This document shows, in pieces, positions 53,274 through 63,390 of a stretch of DNA of 64,000 bases. The notes beneath the pieces are model-generated. The model saw only the letters and a program-made list of their open reading frames with translations, made no database searches and was not told the DNA's origin. Where the stretch lies: positions 35,182,052 through 35,246,051 of the forward strand of contig NC_087062.1 in NCBI RefSeq assembly GCF_963678635.1. The letters run 5' to 3'. Positions within the stretch are counted from its first letter, which is position 1, and each line of letters opens with the position of its first letter. The position numbers were made by a program, and so were the translations under genes. This stretch comes from Symsagittifera roscoffensis. Lineage: Eukaryota; Xenacoelomorpha; Acoela; Convolutidae.

Positions 53274-54348
53274 AGAGACTGCCTTGAGCTCTCTTCTTTT
53301 TCGACTTCAGTACTCTGGTATACGTTTAGGATAACAGTAGAGACTCTCCTTTCCATGGTTTTACTTCTCTTCGCTTTTTGATGGCACGTTTGTACAGTAG
53401 TGTCGGTTATCACTGACATAATCTACCTCAAGAAACAAGTGGCATCTTTTCTTCTCGCTAGGCTTAATCCCGAGTTGTCTCGAGTAATATGTTGCATTAG
53501 CATTTGGTACACCTGAAGACCATTTCCGCCCAGTTCAAGTTTATTGTGCGAAGTCAACGCCTCCAACGCCCCTCCCGCAAAACTTCACGTGAACATCAAC
53601 TGTCCTGCCGTGCGGACAAAAAGATTCGCCATCAATGTCAACGCTGATTACGGTGCTCTCGTCGCATCTTCAAAATACTCAAGCAGCAGGTTCTCCCAAG
53701 ACCGCCCCAACTGGTTTCCCAACTCTAGCTTGTTAATTTCGGCCTTCTGCTGGGTAGCCCAATGCCGCCGCTTGCGGGACACCCCACAATCAAGCTCCTT
53801 CAGGCAACTCTCCAGTTCTTTCGTGGTCTCCAGAGCTATCCACCAAGGCCTAGCGGTGTTTCTCGTCGCATTTCTCTCGAGAGGATCGCACGATACTTGC
53901 TTCCCAATGGCCTGGTGTTGCGTCGAAAGCCCTCTTTACGGATGCCCACTTCCCACGTCTATCCACTCGTCGAACCTCTCTTCACGTTTGTCTTCTGGCG
54001 TTTGAAGTCATCCTCTGTTCCCGGAGTCGTCGAGGCTTCCATTTCCCACAGCACTTAGGTTAGCCTCTTGTGTACTAAGCCGCTCTTGTAGGCCGCTGTT
54101 TTCCCTCCCGCTAGAATAATGGGAGCTGTCTCTTTTAGATTCCTTTCTGAAACCGCATCTGCCGAAGGACTCGCCTCCTCCGTCTCCTGTTTCTTTCTCC
54201 TCGAATTTATTCCCTTACTCGGGGACGTTGTCACCACCATTACTGACTCCACTGCCTTGTCAAGGTTCCTCTTTTCCGACCCTTGCCTCCCCCTTCTCTA
54301 GCCCTAAGAATATTAGTATTTTTAATCATATTACTAGTCTTACTTTTA
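53274..54348 (-). other. Decayed coding-like DNA, unrecognised
   Basis: Short - strand ORFs only (for example 54252-54055, Lys/Glu/Ser-rich). A Cys-containing stretch (CDESTVISVDIDGESFCPHG, near 53670-53610) reads open for about 40 codons. No family recognised; probably part of the inserted block between ORF-X parts A and B. Confidence 0.4.
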
Positions 54349-55203
54349 TCATCCGCCTCGACACTTATTTTTTATCATCATTTTTTTGTTTAGAGTAGAG
54401 CTATCTTTACATTGATTGGCCCAGGCATCCTGCTTTTGCTTCCTTAGGTCAATCATCTTCTCGAGCAGCCCTTTCCTCCCTTTCTCGTCCAGTCCAGTGG
54501 CGATCAGGACTGGCTCTCCAAACTTCACTAATGTGCTCCACACTTCTTCCTTGAAGTCATCTACTCCAATTTTGTTTTCCACCCTCTGGTTGAACTCATC
54601 CAGAAAACTTCGCCACGCCTCCTCGTCCAACGTGCTCAAGAACATATCTTTGTTGCCTTCAAAGGTGTTCTCCTCCCTTGCTTCGTTGGTTAGGAGGACC
54701 ATACCCAAGTTGGATGGTTCGCTCGTTAGTGGCAGCTCAAGATTCTTCCGGGGAGATCCCAAAGGTGGGGTGGCCGAGTTTGCCCAGTGGTCCCCACTCA
54801 GTTCTTGTAGTAGCTCACGTGTGGTGCCGGGACTGAACTCTCTGTTCGTTGCCCCTCCGTCTGGCGTATTCCCCACCTCCATTTCCTCCTCAGCTTCGCT
54901 GAGGGTTTCTTCCATGCTCTCCCCCTCTCCTGACTCCGGCTGGTCCCTCTCTAGCGCGGCAGTGAATCTGTTTTCCACTGGAAGGTTCCTTCTGTCACCT
55001 GGTATTCCCACGAACAGGGGTGAAGGTGTCTTCGGGTCTGCTGTCTTATACTCCGTGAGGGATACACACAGGGGTCCTGCCGCATCCAGCCCTCTCTCTT
55101 CTTGCCTCAACTCCAACTCCTCCAGACCATAAGGCGCTCGGTACTTTCTCGTGGAAAACTTCATATCGTCTTTCAGAGCCATATGCCCCTCTTCCACGAT
55201 CAT
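54349..55203 (-). CDS. Unrecognised 284-codon ORF in the inserted block
   Basis: Opens MIVEEGHMALKDDMKFSTRK. The middle is Glu/Pro/Thr-rich and low in complexity (EETLSEAEEEMEVGNTPDG), with a helical C-terminus (FLSTLDEEAWRSFLDEFNQRVE) and a basic end. Codons upstream (to about 55310) are also open in this frame except for a stop, so it may be the tail of a longer chain with 55342-56654. No family recognised. Confidence 0.5.
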   Translation of the reverse strand: MIVEEGHMALKDDMKFSTRKYRAPYGLEELELRQEERGLDAAGPLCVSLTEYKTADPKTPSPLFVGIPGDRRNLPVENRFTAALERDQPESGEGESMEETLSEAEEEMEVGNTPDGGATNREFSPGTTRELLQELSGDHWANSATPPLGSPRKNLELPLTSEPSNLGMVLLTNEAREENTFEGNKDMFLSTLDEEAWRSFLDEFNQRVENKIGVDDFKEEVWSTLVKFGEPVLIATGLDEKGRKGLLEKMIDLRKQKQDAWANQCKDSSTLNKKMMIKNKCRGG

Positions 55204-55333
55204 CCTTCCATCGTCATAGATTAGCAGCTGTTCTTGAGTCCCGCCTCCTCAAGTGTTCTCAAGACATCTCGGACCTCAAACTTCGGGGGCATCAAGCCTC
55301 GCATCTTCTTCGCTTGTCTTGTCCACAATTTTA

Positions 55334-55375
55334 TCTTGATCTCACACGTGTGGAAATACACCTGTGAGATCAAGA
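55334..55375. other. 18-bp hairpin with one mismatch
   Basis: TCTTGATCTCACACGTGT (55334-55351), loop GGAAAT, then a near-perfect reverse complement (55358-55375). It coincides with the end of the ORF above it. Confidence 0.85.
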
Positions 55376-56654
55376 TGGCGGGAATGAACAAAAAATCCCA
55401 GCCATTCGTGAATTCTCTCGGTTGTCTTTCTACAGTGGCTCAGCGTAGGGAAGGGACTACCAGGGGGCTGTTCATTCCCAGGGTCATTCTTCTCACCGTC
55501 GGGAACTCGGGGACGGAAGCGGGTAAGACATCCCACTCTAGTATCGTTTCCAATTCCTTCTTCGTGAATTCGAAACTCCTCATCCACGCCGGGATTCTCA
55601 AGTCTTCCCTTGTGTCCTCCCCTCATCCCCTTGTGTCCTCCCCTTGTGTCCTCCCCTTGTGTCCTCCCCTTGTGTCCTCCCCTTGTGTCCTCCCCTTGTG
55701 TCCTCCCCTCAAGTCTTCCCCTCATCACTAGATTCAGGTTCCAAAACTTGGGATAGACCTCGAGGGGACCCTCGCCTTTTTCTCCCATTCTGCACTGCAG
55801 TTGTCCCCTGAAAATGTATATCACTGGCTCTGGATCGTTTACTTTTCCAAAAAGCACCGTATCACTCATCTGTGGTCTCAAGCCTTCTCGCCTGCACCAG
55901 TTGAGTGCTGTCCCATCTAGAATGCTGATCAGGCTCACATGCACCACCGAGTGTCGATACGCCACCACGAGTAGATCCGGGAATGCATACGTCACTGCTG
56001 GCCCGTAGACGCAGGTCACCACTTCCCCCAAGCCTCTGATTATACCCACTGGGTCAGATCTCATGGCCAAACACAAGTCAATCAGAAGGGGTATGCCCCC
56101 ATTTGCCTCTCTCAACTCTTCTCTCGTCTTGGGGTTTCTTTCCTCGACGTCAAGTATCGATTTTGCATCAGCATGTACTCCACAAGCAATGTCTTCAGTC
56201 CGGCAGCATACTTGTACGAATAGATCTCCTTACTCGGGTGAGCCTTCCTTACCTACAGGGGTTCCCCAAACTTCATTAACCGATGAAACATCGTCAATTC
56301 CCCGTGCGTCAAGAGTATCAGCATCAGATACCCATCAATCCGGAGAGTTCCTACGCCCCTATTGAACATGTATGCCGGCCCCAAATTGAACTGGTACCTG
56401 GGGTACACCAGATACAAAGCCAGCAAGAGGTTGATGGGCACACTCAAGAGCTCCAGCACGATCGCTTAGAACACCTCGTAGAATACCTCTTTCAGATACT
56501 TCTTTTCCCAGCATGGACTCAAGAATCTCAAGAATTCGTGGTCCCTCTTGGTGTTCAGCTCGCCCTTCGCATGATCCATCCAGAAACCTCCAACAGTAAC
56601 TTCATTAGCTGTTGTGACAAATCTTCCCACCATCATCTCCCTCTCTTCTGCCAC
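55342..56654 (-). pseudogene. Unrecognised coding stretch with an internal minisatellite
   Basis: Segments 56654-56466, 56459-56253 and 56115-55342 read in compatible order, with TAG/TAG-type stops between them. A hydrophobic-helical part (VLELLSVPINLLLALYLVYP) is followed by GTLRIDGYLMLILLTHGELT and LGEVVTCVYGPAVTYAFPDLLVVAY. Then comes a 14-bp tandem array that encodes Gly/Glu/Thr/Arg repeats. No family recognised. Confidence 0.5.
55609..55712 (-). repeat. 14-bp minisatellite
   Basis: About seven copies of CCTTGTGTCCTCCC with a few variants (CCTCATC, TCAAGTCTTCC). Since 14 is not a multiple of 3, the translated repeat cycles every three units. Confidence 0.9.
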
Positions 56655-56724
56655 CTCTAGCTGCTCCTCAAGAAAATTTTATATCTGTTTGATGAGAGGT
56701 GGAGCACTCTTGTCCGTCGCATTC

Positions 56725-57580
56725 TCAAGCCTCGGGGTCAGAAACGGCCATCTCCCTATTTCTTGTGTTAAGCGACCGATCTCCTATCGACTCTAATTGT
56801 TTCTCGGCCGCGGCCACATTCTTTTTTTCGTTATTTGGTCCTCTCGCACTGCTGGTGGAGCTCGTGATTGTCAGATCCATGCTCCGGAACCAGAAGCTGG
56901 CTGTTAGATGGGTTATCGCAGGATGATCGTCCCCAATCTCCGAGTTAAACTTCAGCTGTCGGGCGAGATTCGACACCTCAAGGCAGAGAACCTCATCCAG
57001 CACAATCAAGATGTCTGCTAACTCGTAGAATCCCCTCGGAGCATGAGATACATCCGCCCATGCCGCTGCCATTTCAGACTTAAGAAGTCTCAAGTTCGTT
57101 GGCTCCAACTCGCGATTCGGAGCGGTCATAAGCATCCGCCACGCATTGCCCTCTGCTATCAAGATCAAAATTGCATACACGAACTGTAATGCTGGTGGTA
57201 TGCTCGCGTAGCCTGGCGATGACGTGAACACTACTATCGTCTTTGGTCCAAATCGAAAAGCTACCAACTCCTCCACCTCATTTTTTGCTGCAAACAGCGT
57301 CTAAATTGCTTCCCAGACCTTCTTGGGGGTTGGTTCCGCGCCATTCAAATGCTCTAGAAGTCCTGCCGCATGCAGGTGGTCATTCATCCCCGCGAATAGC
57401 AACAGCTCTGGCTCAAACGGCGTGTCCGGTTTTATAGCCACCACCAGGGTCAGCAATTGGTTCAGTTTCGCTCCAGGCACCAGGTACACTAGGGTTTCTG
57501 GCGAAAATAACTTCGGTGACGTCCCCTCGAAGTCCGATCCGGCCACGATGATTGCTCTCGCTGCTCCGGGTCTGATCGAT
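56725..57580 (-). pseudogene. SGNH-hydrolase-like domain 2
   Basis: Two open pieces (about 57580-57301 and 57276-56725) separated by a stop at 57301-57303. The order fits the SGNH/GDSL fold: VAGSDFEG (block I-like, Gly-Ser-Asp), VPGAKLNQL (block II Gly), LLLFAGMNDHLH (block III, Gly-x-Asn-Asp) and DDHPAITH (block V, Asp/His). Between III and V are conserved-looking WRMLMTAPNRELEP and DEVLCLEVSNLARQL. SGNH enzymes are usually esterases or lipases. Activity here is not certain, since the first motif departs from GDS. Confidence 0.55.
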
Positions 57581-58310
57581 TGTACACTGCCAAGGTTTTT
57601 GCTGGCTCTGAAGTCCCACAGGATCTACCATACCTCGGGTCTTCGGCGAGCTTCGGGCCCAGGTATCCGGTGTCCGGGATCCCCATGCTCTCCGGCTCAA
57701 GAAGTTTTTCGACCATTCTTAGCTGTGCAGGAATTGCCACTCTGATCCTGACTATACCCGTTCGATGCTTGGGAGGTTCTACGATTAGACCCGGACTCCC
57801 TAGCTGCTTGAGGGGCCTGCAATTGACTGGGCCCATTATCCAGTGGTATTCCCGTTAGATCTGCAGTTTCCAGTGTCTTGGCTCTCGAGAAATGCGCTTC
57901 GTGGGCCTTTAGCCAATCCACACAGTGATGCCTGCTGAAGTCCTCGTGCGACACATTCTTAAGCCCCGCCAACTCTTGTCTACATGCCAGATCTTCCAGG
58001 TCCAGATCCTTTATTCTCTCTAGATATCGGGCTTTGCTCGCCTCTCCCGGTCTCTCCGTCTTCTTGTTGTCCAACACCACCACCGAGGACACTACCGAGA
58101 TCTGGGGGTGGATGACTCCTCTTCGCCTCCTTCCATGGATGTGGCTCCCAGTTGCCTGCTCCTGCTGCTCCTTGAGCTTTCTCTCGAGTGGGTCCTTCCT
58201 CCCAAACGATCGGACAAGGGCCTAGCAGCGAAAAAGGGAGGTATTGGCGGTCGACCAAAGGTGAACTGGCCCGTCTCCAGCAGGTCTGAGTACAGAAAAT
58301 TTTAATGCCG
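57581..58310 (-). other. Linker coding-like stretch between the SGNH domains
   Basis: The - strand frame 58092-57697 (LDNKKTERPGEASKARYLERI..., HHCVDWLKAHEAHFSRAKTLE) looks like a genuine helical protein segment. The flanks are in other frames. The stretch 58310-58130 reads as LLETGQFTFGRPPIPPFFAA and a Ser/Arg-rich part. No family recognised. Confidence 0.45.
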
Positions 58311-59178
58311 TTAGAAGACACCGCTCAGCCACTCCATGCCCCTGGGCTTATCGAAGTGGATGCCATCCGAAGACGCATCGTCCGGAAGGGAGTGTTCCAT
58401 AATGCTTGCCACGTCGAGTAGTCTCACGGGGAGTACGCTTCTCTGTTGTATTTGCCTGATGATTTCATTGAGATTGCGCACCCGGTCGTTCATCTCCCTC
58501 GCGTTTTGATCAGCCATCATGTTGTAAGGGACTGTGCAAATAGTGAGTATGGCTGGATCTAGATAGATCCTCAATTCCTCAATAATGCAACTCATCTTTT
58601 CCTGCACCCTCATGCTTCCGGGCCCTCATTCATGTGTTCTAGGACCGCACGGTCCAGTTTGAAGCGACCGCCCGCTCGAGGAGCTTAGTCTACCTCCATT
58701 CGCGACTCTGGTCTCGATCTCGCGACAGCCGGTTCAGTCGTAGCCTCTTTTTCTCTTTCCGATTCGCGACCGCTTGCTGCCTCCTTTGTAGCCGATCTAG
58801 TTCTGACTTTATTTGATCACAATTAGCTATACTCTCTTGTAGCCTCTGTTATTGCACTCGTTCTGCCATCAGCAGATCCCGATCCAGAATCGCCTTATCT
58901 CGCTCAGGTGTTGCCTGCTCGCGATCAAGCTTGGCTTGATCCCTTTTAAGAGCCGCCTGATCCCTATCCAAAATGGCCTTGTCCCGTTCCCTTTGGGCCC
59001 TTTCCAACTCTCTTTTCATGCTGCCGAGATCCGGATACGACTCCTCTGTTTGTTCCTCAATAATGCAACTCATCTTTTCCTGCAGCCTCATCACTTTCCT
59101 CTGTTCGCCTCCGGACACGTTACTGGTTCCTAGCATCAGTGTGACCGTGTACATCTTCGTCATGTACAACATGTCCAT
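58311..59178 (-). pseudogene. SGNH-hydrolase-like domain 1, interrupted by a coiled-coil insert
   Basis: The first piece has MYTVTLMLGTSNVSGGE (block III-like, Gly-Thr-x-Asn) and ends QEKMSCIIEE. The second piece (58613-58311) restarts with QEKMSCIIEE and has ICTVPYNMMADQNAREMNDR and LLDVASIMEH, with block V ASSDGIHFDKPRG (Asp and His). Between them about 450 bp encode heptad-like DRDQAALKRDQAKLDREQA coiled coil. A 32-bp direct repeat (58575-58606 and 59053-59084) brackets the insert. The catalytic Ser block is not visible, so the 5' part is probably missing. Confidence 0.6.
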
Positions 59179-59576
59179 GTTCCGCTCTCTGTTTGTTGAG
59201 AGCGGAACATCGACGGTGGTTTACTTGTGGACTGAGCTCCTGCTTCTGCTAGCGGTCTGGTCGGAAGGGGAAATTCTCCCGCACCATATTCCGTGTTGCC
59301 GCTCAAGCCAGGGTTTCTCGCAATATCATGTCCTCTCAGGCCTCCATCCACATTCCAGGATAGCCATCTGGTCTGCTCCTGATTTGATACGCCGTCTGAA
59401 GCGTATACCACCATCAACACGGCTTCAGTCGCTGACTCCCTGCATTCGCATTGTGCTTCCAGTTGCAGGATGGCATTCAGCATTACCGCCAATCTTTCGT
59501 CCACTTGCGTATAATCGAGTTCCCTCAAGCGCTTGTACAGCTCATCGAGGGTTGTTCTTCTAAGCGCTGCTGGCAT
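59160..59576 (-). CDS. ORF-X, part A, minus-strand copy
   Basis: 138 codons, opening MPAALRRTTLDELYKRLREL, homologous to 45884-46258. The last residues (FRSQQTESGTWTCC) are produced by the 13-bp hairpin at 59177-59210, where homology to the + strand copy ends and the SGNH block begins. Confidence 0.65.
   Translation of the reverse strand: MPAALRRTTLDELYKRLRELDYTQVDERLAVMLNAILQLEAQCECRESATEAVLMVVYASDGVSNQEQTRWLSWNVDGGLRGHDIARNPGLSGNTEYGAGEFPLPTRPLAEAGAQSTSKPPSMFRSQQTESGTWTCCT
59177..59210. other. Perfect 13-bp hairpin at the ORF-X/SGNH junction
   Basis: ATGTTCCGCTCTC, loop TGTTTGTT, then the exact reverse complement. It lies exactly where ORF-X part A gives way to the inserted block. Confidence 0.88.
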
Positions 59577-60103
59577 AGACTTCCAGAAATGATCCGCAAT
59601 CGTTGCTTTTTTTCAAGCAATCTGACGTGTCAACAAACTCAAGAATTACTTTCCCAAACCAACTCAAGAAATACCTTCCCAGTTAAACTCAAGAAATATC
59701 CTCCCAGTTAAACTCAAGATATACCCTATTCTAGTACTGCTAGTATAGAATCCTTCGAGATCTCTCTTGTTTTGTTCGAGTAAGTGTAGTTTGAGTGTCA
59801 ACTCAATTTGCAAATCAATCTGAAAATAGAATTTGTTTTTAGACTAAGATGCTTTTGCTCATGCCTAGCCTAAACCTTCCCCATTGAAACCTTTAAGACA
59901 TTATCCTAACAACTCCATTAAAGTTATTCAATTTAGACGTTTAAATTATGCAGATTCATTTTATGTTTTAGCGCCATTAATTCTTCAGATTTTAATTGTC
60001 AAGCCAATTACATTAAAATTCATCTACCTGACTTGTGCCCCCTTTTTACCTAACTCAAGATTCCTGTGACTCCCAACTCAAGACTTGCATGTCCATTCAA
60101 AGC
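59577..60103. other. Non-coding gap between ORF-X and macrodomain, minus element
   Basis: AT-rich, with three imperfect copies of AACTCAAGAAATA.C.TCCCAGTT near 59640-59720. No ORF. Corresponds in position to 45495-45883, with no obvious sequence match. Confidence 0.6.
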
Positions 60104-60584
60104 TCAGGCGATACCCAAGTAATACTTCTTGTGTATGTGCACCATTATCTCCGCTTCTGCAAAGACCACATGTAGGATGGCGTATAATTCCCTAATGTTC
60201 AACCTGCCCCTGTTTGGATCGTAAACCGGCATTGAGACCTCTCGTATCCCCCTTCGACCAAGAAGTCTCTCAACCTCGTTAGTGCCAACATTACGTGCTC
60301 GGGGTCTATCGTGTTCCTCTCGCTGACCCTCGTCACCAAAAAACACAGATATTTACCAGGAACTTGTGAAACTGAAGGAGGCAGCCATTCCTCCTAACCC
60401 TGGCATGGTGTGGGTAAGTTTTGGTGTGGGTAATTCCTACCTCCACTCCCCGGACAAAAGTATTTATCCACGTCCCCGTCGATGGTGCTGGGTTCAAGTT
60501 ATCCGGTGGTATTTCTAGCGGCCGGTTTGTGGCTGTCCAACCAAATTGTGGATTTCCTATCTTCACATGTTTCATTGCTGACAC
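60104..60584 (-). pseudogene. Macrodomain, C-terminal half, minus element
   Basis: The pol tail reads GTWINTFVRGVEVGITHTKT and is then joined by a deletion to the second half of the macrodomain. That half reads PPSVSQVPGKYLCFLVTRVS, DPEHVMLALTRLRDFL, a 1-nt shift near 60240, then REVSMPVYDPNRGRLNIREL and VHIHKKYYLGIA. It matches 45190-45494 closely, including the DPNRGRL loop. The N-terminal strand, loop and helix are missing. It is an independent, diverged copy of the same domain in the same place. Confidence 0.75.
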
Positions 60585-61252
60585 ATCGACTTGTTATATG
60601 TTTTGCGCCACTCTTTCGTCAGTCTCAAGATTATGCATCCATTCCAGTACCCTCAGGTTTGTATTTTCCCTTCTTTCTATCTCGCTTTGTTCCAGGTCTA
60701 CTTCTCGTTCCGGTACTGAGTAGTCTTCTTGCAAGGAATGCTCGCTGTCGTTGATGATCTTCTTCATCGGCTACCAGCTCCAGGTCTACTTCTCGTTCCG
60801 GTACTGAGTAGTCTTCTTGCAAGGAATGCTCGCTGTCGTTGATGATCTTCTTCATCGGCTACCAGCTCGATCTTCTTCATCGGCTACCAGCTCATCCATT
60901 CTTCATCGGCTACCAGCTCGCCCATGTTCACCAACTCCTCGCTTATCTCATCTGGTTGTATCTTGTCAATCAAGAAATCGTCACCATACCTGTTCTATCT
61001 CATGCCTGTCCGTTTGCGATCGCCTTTCCTCGTCCCTGTGGTCATCTGCTGGTCTGTTTCTGTCCATTTTGGTATCTCGCTCTGCTCTGGCTCATTCCAA
61101 TCTTCCTCCGCGAAAGATCCTTCATCCGAATCCACCTCTATCTTCTCGTTATCATCCATGCCCACGTCCTCGTTGCCGTCATTCTTCTCTCTGGTGCCTT
61201 TCTCGTTCACCTCACATGCTGGTTCTACCAGTAGGTACTCTAGTTCTTCCAT
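60585..61252 (-). pseudogene. Acidic pol tail, minus element
   Basis: MEELEYLLVEPACEVNEKG, an Asp/Glu-rich stretch EEDWNEPEQSEIPK, then a frame change into MKKIINDSEHSLQED and the LRVLEWMHN block. An 88-bp tandem duplication (60692-60867) and three 25-bp partial copies disturb the frame. Counterpart of 44302-44832. Confidence 0.7.
60692..60925. repeat. 88-bp tandem duplication plus short partial units
   Basis: CCAGGTCTACTTCTCGTTCC begins at 60692 and again at 60780. After the second unit the tail CTTCTTCATCGGCTACCAGCTC repeats two to three more times. 88 is not a multiple of 3, so the reading frame is changed. Confidence 0.88.
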
Positions 61253-61255
61253 GTT

Positions 61256-62299
61256 CTATGGTACACACCAGTCTTCCGGAGATGGGACGTGAGGTTTCAG
61301 ATTTTCGTAGTGCGCCGCGCGCCCTGCGCTCAAGCGATAGAACCGGCCCTGCTGGTGTACTTCCGTTATCATAAACGGTCCTCTCCATTTCTTCAGTAAC
61401 TTCCTTGTCCCTTTTGGGGGTATGACATTGTGGAACACCCAGACCTATTGTCCCACAGCATATGGTTTCGCCTGAAGTATTTTTTCATCGTATTTTTTAC
61501 GCTGTCTCATCTGTGCTTGCGCCGTGTTCCTTCTACAGAGCTCGTTCAATTCTGGTTGTCTCCTGACCGCTTCCTTCACGTACGCCTGCAGCGACGTCTT
61601 CTTCACTTCGTATTCCGGATAGAAGAATGTCAAGGGCGTTGCTCTCTCCCTGCCAGTCAACATCATGAAAGGACTGATCGCTGTTGTTGAGTGCTGCGTG
61701 CTGTTATACGCCTCTACCACTTGTGGCAGATATTTGTCCCAATCTGTCAAGAATCTCGAACAGTATACCCTGAGCATGTTCACCAGAATTCTGTTCTGCC
61801 TCTCCACTAATCCGTTCGTTTGAGGATGACAGGTTGTTGAATGCGCTTGAGCAATATGCGATCTCCTCATCAGTTCTTTTGTCAGGTCCCCCACGAAGGC
61901 TTTCCCATAGTCCGACTGGAATTTTTTTGGACAACCATATCGTGAAATCCAGTGCGTTATCAAATGATCACAAGTCTCTTCCACTGAGGCCGTCTGACAT
62001 GGTACCGCTTCTGCCAGTTCCGTGAAGTGGTCTATAATTACCAGTATCTGATTGTATCCCGAGTCCGTCATGCAGATCTTTTGATGGTCTATCTGCACGA
62101 CCTCGTTAAATTCCGAGCTTTCCACGGACTCAAGTGGGAATTTCAATTTTATAGGGTCCTTCACTTGCAAACACGACAAACATGCGTTCATCCACCTTTC
62201 GCAAGCCTTTCTCAACCCTGGCCAATCAAACCTGTGTAAAACCCTTTGTTGTACCTTGTCTATCCCCTGATGTCCCATCTGGTCAAGCGATCTGAACAA
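61256..62299 (-). CDS. pol: Gypsy-type integrase, catalytic and C-terminal domains
   Basis: Zinc region MGHQGIDKVQQRV and CLSCLQVK; catalytic core with Asp in VVQIDHQKI, Asp in FQSDYGKAF and Glu in NGLVERQNR (DDE). After an in-frame stop near 61446 a GPY/F-like motif WRGPFMITEVHQQGRFYRL follows, then the end of the domain. It integrates element cDNA. This is the only integrase core of this family in the window. A stop at 62309-62311 separates it from the upstream LILPQLY, at a codon that is Gln in the + strand copies. Confidence 0.92.
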
Positions 62300-62308
62300 A
62301 ACTTCCGT

Positions 62309-63390
62309 CTAGTATAGCTGCGGTAATATGATGAGATGATGCTTGTGTAATATCGTTTCCTCATCTTTCCTCCTGCAGGCTACCACACCATCAGCTGTGT
62401 GATATAGTAAGTCCCTTTTCTCCTTGTAGAACTTGCTCAAGATCTTGTAACTATCATCTTTTCTCCTTTTTAGGTCTCCTTTTCTCCTTGTACCCAGTCC
62501 GTATCGATTTGGAGAGGTTGCTCGCCATCTTGTCATTCTTCTGGGCACGTATCAGATCCGATAGTCTGTATCTCGCTTTGACATGTTCTTTCAATACCAT
62601 CATTTGACCATTCAGTTCTCCGGGACTGTGGATGTCGTCTTTTAGCTTAACGCAAATTATCCTTCTCAAGACCTCCCTATTATCATCCAGGACTAGGTTC
62701 GTCCTGACGTTTGATTTGCACGATAGGTCCCTGAGTGGTTTCCTAGACACCAGTATCTTCTCAATATCTTCTCCTCCGTACGTATCCTGTTGCTCTAGGT
62801 TGTAAGTTCCTGCGGAATAGTCTGTTTGTAGTTCCTTGTCTTGGTGCCTCATCTTCTCTTCTATTAATATCATGCAAAGACTTTCTTGTTCATCACCACT
62901 CTTCTCTGAGTCATCCTCCCATTCTTCCGACTCCCGGACAAATTTTCTTCCTCACTGTCTCCTTCTGATTTTGACCACTCCCCGGACCCTTGATCTGGTC
63001 ATGGTGTTCGGCTTCCTTCTTGAACGTCACTTTCTTCTTCCGAAGCGTAGTCTGTCTTAGTATGTCCTTTGATATCTTCTCGACCAATGTAGTCAAGTTG
63101 CCTTATTGTAGAGTCCTCCGGTTGACTTCATTGAGTCCTCCGCTTGACTTCCGATTTATCTTCATCATTGTTCCGGGCTACCGGTTTATCATCGGCTACC
63201 TTCTCGAGTAGTCTCCTCAGATCTTCTCCTATCGTCACCCTTTTTGTCTCCACTTCATCGAGGTCATAGTTTTTTGCTTTTAGTGTTTCCCTCACTATCT
63301 TCGACTTGAGCATCATTTCCCTTGACATCCTTGTTATCTTCATTAGAATTTCTTTCGTCTAAAGTTCTGCTGGTAGCTCGGGATTGCCGT
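62309..63390 (-). pseudogene. Pol linker, minus element
   Basis: 63343-63128 is a helical Lys/Glu-rich part. 62873-62454 matches 43273-43650 (ARYRLSDLIRAQKNDKMASN with ARYRLSDLLRAQRNDHMTSN), and 62548-62309 holds ACRRKDEETILHKHHLIILPQLY. It has several frame changes. It confirms that a ~300-residue linker between RNase H and integrase belongs to the family. Confidence 0.75.

Noticed and set aside
54416-55132. + strand ORF of 238 codons
   Set aside because: Shadow of the - strand 284-codon ORF; Ser/Leu/Pro-rich with no continuity outside it.
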